Positions 15,978-23,498 of a DNA stretch of 39,685 bases are shown one piece after another. The DNA is taken from the NCBI GenBank assembly GCA_002967695.1, contig PUHN01000033.1, positions 1 to 39,685 of the forward strand. The letters run 5' to 3'. Both the position numbers and the translations under genes were made by a program. Source of the DNA: Rhodobacteraceae bacterium WD3A24. Lineage in GTDB: Bacteria > Pseudomonadota > Alphaproteobacteria > Rhodobacterales > Rhodobacteraceae. Positions within the stretch are counted from its first letter, which is position 1. Every line of letters begins with the position of its first letter. The notes below the pieces were generated by a model that made no database searches, was not told the DNA's origin, and worked only from the letters and a program-made list of their open reading frames with translations.

Positions 15978-17612
15978 TCAAGGCGCGATGGTGAAGCATT
16001 GCTGACCGCGCGCCTGAAGGCGCCGGCACGCGAGGTCGGCCTGTTCGCGCGAGAGGCCGACGAAATTGGCGTCGAACCCGTTCGATCCCTCTGCGACACG
16101 TCGCAGCGCGCCTTCGAGCACGGAACTCTCCGACAGGGCCGTGCGCATCAGACTCCGCTCGGCCCGGTGGCGCGTGTTGTAGCGGCCGATATTGATCCCC
16201 CACAGGCGTCCGCCGGAACTCGATATCCGCGAAATCACCTCGCGGCGGGGTTCGGGCGGCTCGGCCTGTGCGTCGGCGGAGGCCATCCGAAGATCCTCGG
16301 GCCGCGACGGGGGCGCCGGGCTCGACGTCAGGATGATCGCTGCTTCGTCCTCGTTGGCTGTCGGCGGGGCATCGGCGGGGGCTTCATTGGCCAGGCGGGC
16401 GACGGCCGCGTCATCGCTGTCGGCATCGCCGGCCTCGGGCGGCGAGGCGACAGCGGTGTCCACGGCCTCGTCGACGGCGTTTGCCACGGTTTGCGGTGTG
16501 GTGTCCGTTGTGTCGGCGTCCGGTTGCGGCGCCGCAGCCTCGGCCGGCGCGTCCTCGGGGCGCGGCGGGGGAGTTGTGACATCCGCCGCGCGCACTTCGG
16601 CGAGCACATTGTCGATGTTCGTCTCAAGCTCGGCGATCACCGTCTGCGACGGTTCGGGCAGTGGCCGCGCGCGGGGGCGCGGGCTCGTCCGCACGGTGGT
16701 ATCGAGCCGGATCGTCCGCCCCGCCATCCGGCCGCCATCATGGTCGGCACCGGCATAGGTGGGCGGATCGGGCGGGCGCAGCGCCACCTGAACGGGGGCA
16801 CGCGCAAAGCCCATGTCGAGCAGCTCGGTCATGCGGGCGTTGCGGTTCGCCACCGAGGTGCCGCCGAAGATCACGGCGATGAGGCGCACGCCGTTGCGCT
16901 CTGCCGAAGCGGCGAGATTGAAGCCGGCGGCACTGGTGAAGCCGGTCTTGATTCCATCGGCGCCGTCATAGGAATTGAGGAAACTGCGGTTGGTGTTTCG
17001 CACCGTGCGCAGCCCGGCATCCGTCGTGATGCGCGAGAACAGATTGTAGTATTGCGGATAGTCGAAATAGAGCTGCCGCGCGAGAAGCGCCATGTCGCGT
17101 GCTGTCGAGAGGTGACCGCTGCGCGTCAGCCCGTGGGCGTTCTCGAAGGTGGTATTCTCCATTCCGATGGCGCGGGCGGTGCGCGTCATCCGCCGTGCGA
17201 ACGCCGCCTCGCTGCCCGCAATCGCCTCGCCGATGGCGGTGGCCGCGTCGTTGCCCGAGCGCACGGCCGCCGCGCGGATGAGATAGCGCAGCGCGATGCT
17301 CTGCCCGGCGCTCAGGCCGAGGCAGGAGCACGGCTCCGATGCGGCGTGACGCGATACCGTGACCGGGGTGTCCAGGCCGATTTCGCCGTTCTCGACTGCT
17401 TCGAAGGTGATGTAGAGCGTCATCATCTTGGTCAGCGAGGCCGGGTGCAGGCGCGTGTCATGATTGCGGGCATGCAGGATCTCGCCCGACCGGGCATCCA
17501 TGACCACCGCCGCATAAGGCGCGGCATGCGCGGTGCCGGACCCGGACACAAGAACGGCCAGAGTCACCACGAACAACCCCGCAAAGAGGGTTCGCCACAG
17601 ATGTGCTGCCAC
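15978..17612 (-). CDS. D-alanyl-D-alanine carboxypeptidase with C-terminal SPOR domain
   Basis: 544 residues, GTG start after a GGCAGGCAAG stretch. The signal peptide ends near residue 30 (TAHA-AP). The penicillin-binding domain (about 31-270) shows S59-L-T-K62, S119-G-N121 and K222-T-G, the three catalytic motifs of peptidase family S11. It should trim the terminal D-Ala of periplasmic peptidoglycan stem peptides. A long Ala/Pro/Asp/Thr-rich linker (about 300-455), presumably disordered, leads to a SPOR domain (about 460-544) that would bind denuded glycan at the division site. The fusion is known in alphaproteobacteria. The linker is compositionally extreme. The 178-bp upstream gap holds its promoter, not resolved by eye. 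Confidence 0.95.
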   Translation of the reverse strand: MAAHLWRTLFAGLFVVTLAVLVSGSGTAHAAPYAAVVMDARSGEILHARNHDTRLHPASLTKMMTLYITFEAVENGEIGLDTPVTVSRHAASEPCSCLGLSAGQSIALRYLIRAAAVRSGNDAATAIGEAIAGSEAAFARRMTRTARAIGMENTTFENAHGLTRSGHLSTARDMALLARQLYFDYPQYYNLFSRITTDAGLRTVRNTNRSFLNSYDGADGIKTGFTSAAGFNLAASAERNGVRLIAVIFGGTSVANRNARMTELLDMGFARAPVQVALRPPDPPTYAGADHDGGRMAGRTIRLDTTVRTSPRPRARPLPEPSQTVIAELETNIDNVLAEVRAADVTTPPPRPEDAPAEAAAPQPDADTTDTTPQTVANAVDEAVDTAVASPPEAGDADSDDAAVARLANEAPADAPPTANEDEAAIILTSSPAPPSRPEDLRMASADAQAEPPEPRREVISRISSSGGRLWGINIGRYNTRHRAERSLMRTALSESSVLEGALRRVAEGSNGFDANFVGLSREQADLACRRLQARGQQCFTIAP

Positions 17613-17790
17613 CTTGCCTGCCCTTTTCCTGCCTCTCGTCCCGATTGTTTTTATGAGGGACGCATTCGCTGGGCTGTTAGACTAGCACGTGAAGAAAAAC
17701 GCGAAAACCCCTGATTTTCAAGGCGTTTGAGGCCATTCGCGACGCCGCTTTCCAATATGTAGGGGCGACGAGGCGGCGGCGCGCAAGATG

Positions 17791-18501
17791 TCACTCGCCT
17801 GTGAGGCGAGCGATGAGAGCCGGCAATTCGCCCAGATGCGCGAGTTCACGAAATCGCGCGCTGGCGCGCGGGGGCTCGGCGGCCTCGAGCGCCCAGTCAG
17901 CCGGCGCATGGGGGACATGCACCCCCCAGCCGCCCGCCGCGATCATCGGGATCACGTCCGAGCGCAGCGAGTCGCCGATCATCATCGCCCGCGCCGCCCC
18001 GTCGCCATGCCGGCCGAACACATCGGTATAGGTGCCCGGCGTCTTGTCGCTGACGATCTCGACGGCGTCGAACAGCTCGCCCAGCCCCGACTGGGCGAGC
18101 TTGCGCTCCTGGTCGAGGAGATCGCCCTTGGTCAGCAGCACCAGACGGTGACGCGCGGCAAGGGTCTCGATCGCGGTGCGGGCATGGGGCAGAAGCTCAA
18201 CCGGATGTTCGAGCATCTCGCGCCCCGCGGCGATCAGATCGGCGATCACGGCGGCGGGCACGCGCCGGTCGGTCACGTCGATCGCCGTCTCGATCATCGA
18301 CAGCACGAAGCCTTTGACCCCGTAGCCGTAATGGCCGAGATTACGCGCCTCGGCGTCGAGCAGCCGCGCGCGCAGGGTCGCGGGATCGGCATGATCGGCG
18401 AGGCACTCGAAGAAACGCTGCTGCGTGAGCCGGAAGAACCGGGCATTGTGCCACAGCGTGTCGTCGGCATCGAAGCCGATGGTGGTGATCGCTCGTGTCA
18501 T
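17791..18501 (-). CDS. HAD-superfamily hydrolase
   Basis: 236 residues from the ATG at 18501-18499 with GAAGG upstream; an upstream in-frame start adds 21 basic residues and is less likely. Motif I is F-D-A-D-D-T-L-W near residues 9-16, with the nucleophile and general acid in DADDT. Motif II is the T of LLTKGD, motif III the K of SDKTPGTY, and motif IV is IGDSLRSDVIP. These fit a cytoplasmic phosphatase of the HAD type with a helical cap (about 20-95). The substrate is unknown. It is divergent from clpS, with a gap of about 107 bp. Confidence 0.9.
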   Translation of the reverse strand: MTRAITTIGFDADDTLWHNARFFRLTQQRFFECLADHADPATLRARLLDAEARNLGHYGYGVKGFVLSMIETAIDVTDRRVPAAVIADLIAAGREMLEHPVELLPHARTAIETLAARHRLVLLTKGDLLDQERKLAQSGLGELFDAVEIVSDKTPGTYTDVFGRHGDGAARAMMIGDSLRSDVIPMIAAGGWGVHVPHAPADWALEAAEPPRASARFRELAHLGELPALIARLTGE

Positions 18502-18608
18502 CGGTGGCCTTCGCGGCGGGCATGCGCTGCCCCTTTTCTCGCGCGGGTGAGGCGTTATATTCAAGAGCCGAGAGAACGCACCCTGAACCGTAATGTCGGA
18601 GCCCGACC

Positions 18609-18950
18609 GTGACGCCAGAAATTCGCATGATGTCCGACAAGGACGACTCGCGCGATGGCGACTCGGAGGTCGTCACCAAGACGCGCTCGCGCACGCAGAA
18701 ACCGCCGCTCTACAAGGTTCTGCTGCTCAACGACGATTATACGCCGATGGAGTTCGTCGTCCATGTGCTTGAGCGTTTCTTCGGGATGAGCCATGCGCAG
18801 GCTTTCGAGATCATGTTGACGGTGCACAAGAAAGGGGTCGCCGTGGTCGGGGTGTTCAGCTTCGAGGTGGCTGAGACCAAGGTCGCGCAGGTCATGGATT
18901 TCGCCCGTCGTCACCAGCATCCCCTGCAATGCACCATGGAAAAGGAGTAG
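18609..18950 (+). CDS. clpS: ATP-dependent Clp protease adaptor ClpS
   Basis: 113 residues from the GTG at 18609, which has GGAG 7 bases upstream; ATG codons at 18627 and 18630 are possible alternative starts. After a flexible charged N-terminus (about 1-30) comes the conserved core [25 protein letters not shown]. The N-degron pocket residues D42/D43 and the HKKG motif (73-76) are present. ClpS delivers proteins with destabilising N-terminal residues to ClpA/ClpP. The gene leads a rightward block with the RsmC-like gene 27 bp downstream. Confidence 0.97.
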   Translation: MTPEIRMMSDKDDSRDGDSEVVTKTRSRTQKPPLYKVLLLNDDYTPMEFVVHVLERFFGMSHAQAFEIMLTVHKKGVAVVGVFSFEVAETKVAQVMDFARRHQHPLQCTMEKE

Positions 18951-18977
18951 GGCGCGGCCCGAGGGGCACGTCCCGCC

Positions 18978-19970
18978 ATGCGCGCCGCACGCCTGTCGAT
19001 CGCCCTTGAAGAGGGGGGGCTGGCCCTGCCGCAGGCGGGGCCGATCGCCGTCTTTCGGCCCCGCGCGGGGGATGATCTCTCCGCCCTGCCCATGGAGCGG
19101 GTCGAGGTGATCCAGGGCTTTCGCCCCGACCATGACGCATTTGCCCGGGCCGGCTATGCCACCGCAGTGGCCCCGCAGGGGCGCTATGGTGCCGCGCTGA
19201 TCTGCCTGCCACGCAATCGTGATCAGGCGCGCGGGCTCATCGCGCAGGCCGCCGGACTGACCGACGGACCGGTCGTGGTGGACGGACAGAAGACCGACGG
19301 CGTCGACGGGCTGCTGCGCGACTGCCGAAAACGTGCCGCGGTTTCCGGGCCGGTCATCAAGGCACATGGCAAGCTATTCTGGTTCGACGCGGCCGGGGTG
19401 GACATGGCCGACTGGGCGCTCGCGCCGGGCCACACCCCGGAGGGTTTCGTGACGCTGCCCGGCGTGTTCTCGGCCGACGGCGTTGATCCGGGCTCTGCGC
19501 TTCTGGGGCAGGCGCTGCCCGAGCGCATGGCCGGCCGGGTCGCCGATCTGGGGGCGGGCTGGGGCTATCTGTCAGCCCAGATCCTGCGCCGCGAGGGCGT
19601 GAGAGAGGTGCATCTGATCGAGGCCGAGCACGCGGCACTCGATTGCGCACGCGAGAATGTCAGGGACGCGCGCGCGCGATTCCACTGGGCCGACGTCACA
19701 CGCTTCGAGCCGCCGGCCCCCTTTGACATCGTGGTGAGCAACCCGCCCTTTCACTCGGGGCGCGACGGCGCGCCCGCGCTGGGCGCGGCCTTCATCGCGG
19801 CGGCGGCGCGGATGCTTGCGCCTCGCGGCGCTTTGTGGCTGGTCGCCAACCGCCATCTGCCCTATGAGGCCCCGCTGCAGGCCGCCTTCGCCCGGATCGA
19901 GGCGATGGGCGGCGATACGCGCTACAAGATCATCCGCGCGACACGGCCCCGCAAGGAGACGCGCGGCTGA
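18978..19970 (+). CDS. RsmC-like 16S rRNA guanine-N2 methyltransferase
   Basis: 330 residues. The two-domain layout is typical of RsmC/RlmG: a degenerate N-terminal methyltransferase-like half (about 1-155) and an active C-terminal half. The latter shows the SAM motif DLGAGWGYLS (190-199), an acidic residue at IEAEH and the catalytic N255-P-P-F258. Family members methylate N2 of G1207 in 16S rRNA. It follows clpS by 27 bases and precedes the SDR gene by 27, so they are probably cotranscribed. The substrate position is assigned by family only. Confidence 0.88.
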   Translation: MRAARLSIALEEGGLALPQAGPIAVFRPRAGDDLSALPMERVEVIQGFRPDHDAFARAGYATAVAPQGRYGAALICLPRNRDQARGLIAQAAGLTDGPVVVDGQKTDGVDGLLRDCRKRAAVSGPVIKAHGKLFWFDAAGVDMADWALAPGHTPEGFVTLPGVFSADGVDPGSALLGQALPERMAGRVADLGAGWGYLSAQILRREGVREVHLIEAEHAALDCARENVRDARARFHWADVTRFEPPAPFDIVVSNPPFHSGRDGAPALGAAFIAAAARMLAPRGALWLVANRHLPYEAPLQAAFARIEAMGGDTRYKIIRATRPRKETRG

Positions 19971-19997
19971 GGCCACGGCAACAGGAAGGAGCCCGGC

Positions 19998-20810
19998 ATG
20001 AGCTTTTCCATCGATGGCAGGACGGCGATCGTCACCGGAGCTGCCAATGGCGTCGGGCTGGCGATTGCCCGGCATTTCCTGGACCGGGGCGCCAATGTCA
20101 TGCTGGCCGACATGGACGAGGCACAGCTCGAACGCGAGATCGGTGCGGAGGCGCGCAAGGAGGAATCCGCCCGGCTTTTCGCCGGCGATCTGCGCGAGAG
20201 GCTGACGGTGGCCAATCTGCTCTCGGCCACCATCGACGCGTTCGACCGTATCGACATCCTGATCAATGCCTCGCGCCAGTGCGTGCGGGCCGATCCGCTC
20301 GCGCTCGAGGATGACGCGGTGGAGACGATGCTGCAGCAGAACCTGCTGACCAGTCTGCGTCTTAGCCAGGCCGTGGCGCGGCGCATGATCCGCCAGACCG
20401 AGACCGAAGGCGGCGAGGCGCCGCGCAGCGCGGGCTCAATCGTCAATCTCTCCTCGATCGCGGCGCGGGTCACCCAGCCCGAGTTGATGGCCTATTCGAT
20501 TTCGGCCGCCGCGCTCGACCAGATGACGCGCGGGCTCGCGGTGGCGCTGGCGCCCAGTCGTATCCGGGTCAATGCCGTGGCCTTCGGCAGCGTAATGAGC
20601 ACGAGCCTGAAGAACCAGATCCGCGAAAACGCCGATTACCGCGGCGAGATCACCGACAACACGCCGCTGGCGCGAATCGGCTCGCCGGGCGAGGTGGCCG
20701 AGGCGGCGCAGTTTCTCGCCTCGGACGCCTCCGCCTTCATGACCGGCCAGATCGTCACGGTTGACGGCGGGCGCACGCTGCTTGACCCGGTCCAGGCACC
20801 GGCGCATTGA
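19998..20810 (+). CDS. SDR-family protein lacking the catalytic lysine
   Basis: 270 residues with AAGGAG upstream. It has the Rossmann fold of classical short-chain dehydrogenases: TGAANGVG (13-20) for the dinucleotide, the active-site Ser in LSS (151-153) and Y166. The YxxxK motif reads Y166-S-I-S-A170, so the catalytic Lys is Ala. The structural NNAG motif is also altered, to I-N-A-S (89-92). The DNA here is unambiguous. Cofactor binding may remain, but ordinary hydride transfer would be impaired. It stands between the RsmC-like gene and hemF, 24 bases before the latter. A structural or regulatory role in haem synthesis is possible but unproven. Confidence 0.9.
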   Translation: MSFSIDGRTAIVTGAANGVGLAIARHFLDRGANVMLADMDEAQLEREIGAEARKEESARLFAGDLRERLTVANLLSATIDAFDRIDILINASRQCVRADPLALEDDAVETMLQQNLLTSLRLSQAVARRMIRQTETEGGEAPRSAGSIVNLSSIAARVTQPELMAYSISAAALDQMTRGLAVALAPSRIRVNAVAFGSVMSTSLKNQIRENADYRGEITDNTPLARIGSPGEVAEAAQFLASDASAFMTGQIVTVDGGRTLLDPVQAPAH

Positions 20811-20834
20811 TCCATTGCGGGGAGGCTGGTGAAG

Positions 20835-21725
20835 ATGAGTGACGTTTTCCAAGAGCGAAAGGCCCGTGCCGCGAGCTGGTTTCGCAGCCTGCGCGACGAG
20901 ATCGTGGCCGCCTTCGAGGCGCTGGAGGATGCCCAGACCACCGGCCCGCTGGCCGAGGCGGAGCCGGGCCGCTTTGAACTGCGCGAGACCAGGCGCAGCT
21001 CGGATGACGGATCGGATGCCGGCGGCGGGCTGATGAGCGTGATGCGCGGCGGCCGGGTGTTCGAGAAGGTCGGCGTGAACGTCTCGGAAGTGTTCGGGAC
21101 GCTGGGCGAGAGGGCACAGGCGGCAATGGCCGCGCGGGGCGTGCCGGGCCTGAGCGATGATGCACGCTTCTGGGCGAGCGGTATCAGCCTTGTGGCGCAT
21201 ATGCAGAACCCGCATGTGCCGGCTGTGCACATGAACACGCGCATGTTCTGGACGCCCAATGCCTGGTGGTTCGGCGGCGGCGCCGATCTCAACCCCTGCA
21301 TCGAGTATGACGAGGACACCGAGGATTTCCACGCTGTCCTCAAGGAGTTCTGCGACCGGCACGATGGGGGTTACTACCCCCGGTTCAGGGCCTGGGCGGA
21401 CGAGTATTTCTACATTCCCCATCGCAAGCGCGCGCGTGGCGTGGGTGGCATCTTTTTCGACGATTTCAACACCGGCGACTGGGAGGCCGACTTCGCCTTT
21501 ACCCAGGATGTCGGGCGGGCCTTCCTGCCCGCCTTTCGGCCACTGGTCGAGCGCCGTCGCGACATGGCTTGGAGCGCGGGCGAGCGCGACACCCAGCTTA
21601 TCCATCGCGGGCTCTATGCCGAATACAATCTCGTCTATGATCGGGGCACGAAATTCGGCCTCGAAACCAGCCACGACCCCGACGCGGTTCTGATGAGCCT
21701 GCCGCCGCTGGCAAAATGGGTGTGA
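20835..21725 (+). CDS. hemF: Oxygen-dependent coproporphyrinogen III oxidase
   Basis: 296 residues from the ATG at 20835, 9 bases after GGAGG; a GTG at 20829 is too close to that site. It decarboxylates coproporphyrinogen III to protoporphyrinogen IX using O2 in the cytoplasm. Family blocks are clear: FEKVGVNVSEVFG, PAVHMNTRMF, the substrate-binding WWFGGGADLNPC, HKRARGVGGIFFDDFN-type text (here PHRKRARGVGGIFFDDF) and the C-terminal YNLVYDRGTKFGL. Length is normal. Needing oxygen, it complements the low-oxygen cbb3 system elsewhere in the window; an oxygen-independent enzyme is presumably encoded outside. Confidence 0.97.
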   Translation: MSDVFQERKARAASWFRSLRDEIVAAFEALEDAQTTGPLAEAEPGRFELRETRRSSDDGSDAGGGLMSVMRGGRVFEKVGVNVSEVFGTLGERAQAAMAARGVPGLSDDARFWASGISLVAHMQNPHVPAVHMNTRMFWTPNAWWFGGGADLNPCIEYDEDTEDFHAVLKEFCDRHDGGYYPRFRAWADEYFYIPHRKRARGVGGIFFDDFNTGDWEADFAFTQDVGRAFLPAFRPLVERRRDMAWSAGERDTQLIHRGLYAEYNLVYDRGTKFGLETSHDPDAVLMSLPPLAKWV

Positions 21726-21739
21726 CACGCCCGCCCGCC

Positions 21740-21779
21740 GGGGCCGCCATGCGGGGGCGGGCGATGCTGGCCCCTTTTT
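21740..21779 (+). terminator. Terminator after hemF
   Basis: GGGGCC (21740-21745) can pair with GGCCCC (21769-21774), directly followed by five T (21775-21779). A competing 8-bp stem (21728-21735 with 21756-21763) overlaps it. Either would end hemF transcription before the exchanger gene. Confidence 0.55.
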
Positions 21780-21833
21780 CGTGGCGGTCTCGCCCGTGGG
21801 ATGCTGCCGCCTGCGCACGGCGGAGGGGGTGGA

Positions 21834-22751
21834 ATGGCTGATTATCTGATGATCCTGGGCGGTCTGGTCGGGCTGCTCGCCGGAGGCGAGGCTCTGGTGC
21901 GCGGCAGCGTGGGGCTGGCGCGGCGGCTGGGCATGCCGTCCTTCCTGATCGGGTTGACCGTTGTGGGTTTCGGCACATCCGCGCCGGAACTTCTGGTCTC
22001 GGTCGATGCCGCCTGGCGGGGGCAGCCCGCGATCGCGGTGGGCAATGTGGTGGGTTCGAACACCGCCAACATCCTGCTGATCCTGGGGCTGTCGGCGCTG
22101 ATCTGGCCTGTGGCGGTGCAGGGTCCGACCCTGCGGCGCGACGGGGCGGTGATGCTGGCCGCCGGGCTGGTGCTGGTGGTTCCCTTCGCGCTGGGCGAAC
22201 TCGGCCGGCTCACGGGCGCGGCGCTGGTGGCGGCGCTCGTGCTCTATCTCGTTTGGGCCTATCGGCAGCGCGGGGCGGACGTGACCGGGCCGGAGCCGGC
22301 CGATCCGACGCCGCGCGGGGCGATCCTGTGGGTGCTGGCCGGGCTCGCGGCGCTGATCGTCGGGGCGCGGCTTCTGGTGGATGGCGCCGTGGCCATCGCC
22401 GAAGGGTTTGGCATCTCTCAGGCCTTCATCGGCCTGACGATCGTCGCGGTGGGCACGTCGCTGCCTGAACTGGCGACATCGCTGATCGCGGCGTTCCGGC
22501 GGCAATCCGACATCGCGCTGGGCAATATCGTGGGGTCCAACATCTTCAATGTGCTGGGCATACTGGGCGTGACCGCGCTCATTGCGCCGATTCCCGTCGC
22601 TTCGCGCTTTCTGCGGTTCGACCTGCCCGTGATGCTGGCGGCGACACTGGTGCTTGCGGTGCTGATGATCGCGCGTCCCCTGATCGGGCGTGTCGCCGGG
22701 CTGGCGATGCTGGTTGCTTATGCCTCTTACGTGCTTGCCGCCCGCGGTTGA
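21834..22751 (+). CDS. K+-independent-type Na+/Ca2+ exchanger (YrbG family)
   Basis: 305 residues from the ATG at 21834 with GGAGGGGG just before; upstream in-frame starts lack a ribosome site. About ten membrane helices form two inverted halves, each with the alpha-repeat signature: GFGTSAPELLVSV with GNVVGSNTANILLILG in the first, and AVGTSLPELATSL with GNIVGSNIFNVLGILG in the second. The two Glu of APEL and LPEL bind the cation. Proteins of this type exchange Na+ for Ca2+ across the inner membrane. It stands alone between hemF and the convergent MarR gene. Confidence 0.93.
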   Translation: MADYLMILGGLVGLLAGGEALVRGSVGLARRLGMPSFLIGLTVVGFGTSAPELLVSVDAAWRGQPAIAVGNVVGSNTANILLILGLSALIWPVAVQGPTLRRDGAVMLAAGLVLVVPFALGELGRLTGAALVAALVLYLVWAYRQRGADVTGPEPADPTPRGAILWVLAGLAALIVGARLLVDGAVAIAEGFGISQAFIGLTIVAVGTSLPELATSLIAAFRRQSDIALGNIVGSNIFNVLGILGVTALIAPIPVASRFLRFDLPVMLAATLVLAVLMIARPLIGRVAGLAMLVAYASYVLAARG

Positions 22752-22786
22752 GGCGCCGCCAGGGTGCATAGCGGGGGCTGTCGCCG

Positions 22787-23233
22787 TCAGGCATCGGGAG
22801 AAGAGGGGCCTTGCGCCTTCCCGGCTGCCTTGCGGGCCAGAGCGCGGAAGCTCTCGCGCTCCTCGTCCGACAAGCCGCGCAAGATGTCCTCCTGCACGGA
22901 CTCGACCACGGGAAGAATGGCGTCGAAGACGCGCCGTCCCTCCTCCGTCAGGGTAAGTTCGCGCGCGCGCCGATCGCGCGGATTCACGACGCGACGGACA
23001 TACCCCTTTTGAACGAGGCGCTCGATGACGCCGCCGATGGTCGCGCGATCATAGGCGATCATCGAGGCGACGCGCGCCTGATCGATTCCGGGTGTGGCGC
23101 GGATCGCGTCCAGCGCGGCGAATTGCACCGGGGTGAGGTCGAATCCCGCCTCGCGCGCCCGGTTGTGAAAGGCATTGACCGAGATTTGATGCAGGCGCCG
23201 GATGAGGTGCCCGGCCATGTCGTGAATTTCCAC
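22787..23233 (-). CDS. MarR-family regulator, MobR-like
   Basis: 148 residues from a GTG at 23233-23231 with GGGGAG nine bases upstream; an ATG at 23218-23216 is the alternative. The winged-helix core includes LTPVQFAALDAIRATPGIDQARVASMIAYDRATIGGVIERLVQKGYVRR, with a wing at NPRDRRARELTLTEEGRR. MarR proteins are dimeric repressors released by phenolic ligands. It is divergent from a MobA-like monooxygenase, as MobR is from mobA in Comamonas, where 3-hydroxybenzoate is the inducer. Two identical palindromes lie in the shared promoter region, the expected operator arrangement. Confidence 0.92.
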   Translation of the reverse strand: MEIHDMAGHLIRRLHQISVNAFHNRAREAGFDLTPVQFAALDAIRATPGIDQARVASMIAYDRATIGGVIERLVQKGYVRRVVNPRDRRARELTLTEEGRRVFDAILPVVESVQEDILRGLSDEERESFRALARKAAGKAQGPSSPDA

Positions 23234-23325
23234 TGCCGGCTTCTCCCCGTGGTTTTTCGGGTCGCCGCGCCGTGCGCAGGACTCTGATAAAGCATTCTTC
23301 AACAGTATCTTATGGAAATTGATTT

Positions 23326-23335
23326 GTATACATAC
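23326..23335. promoter_or_regulatory. MarR operator candidate 1
   Basis: GTAT-AC-ATAC is a short inverted repeat repeated exactly at 23361-23370, with centres 35 bp apart. It sits in the unusually AT-rich gap between the MarR regulator and the monooxygenase gene, where both promoters must lie. Confidence 0.6.
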
Positions 23336-23360
23336 TTCTTTGTTGACCCACTCATAGTAA

Positions 23361-23370
23361 GTATACATAC
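23361..23370. promoter_or_regulatory. MarR operator candidate 2
   Basis: This is the second exact copy of GTAT-AC-ATAC, here extended to AGTAT-AC-ATACT. The pair suggests cooperative or dual binding, one site for repression of the monooxygenase and one for autoregulation. Confidence 0.6.
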
Positions 23371-23498
23371 TGTTATCCGGCCGGTCCGTTGCGCGGATCG
23401 GCATGGATCGCGGGCAGGGGGCCTTCTGCGGAGGGCTGTTTCGAGCCCGAGGACGGGGAGCGTGGCTGTCCCGGTGCGTGTGAAAGGATGAGGCGACG

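Noticed and set aside
17613-17790. tRNA or small RNA in the gap between the carboxypeptidase and HAD genes
   Set aside because: No cloverleaf, T-loop consensus or terminator was found; only a CACGTG palindrome and ordinary promoter-sized sequence.
20812-20825. TTGATCCATTGCGG before hemF as an FNR box
   Set aside because: Only the left half site fits; the right half lacks ATCAA.
20436-22769. A long minus-strand open frame opposite the SDR gene, hemF and the exchanger
   Set aside because: His/Arg/Gln-rich shadow with no ribosome site or motif.
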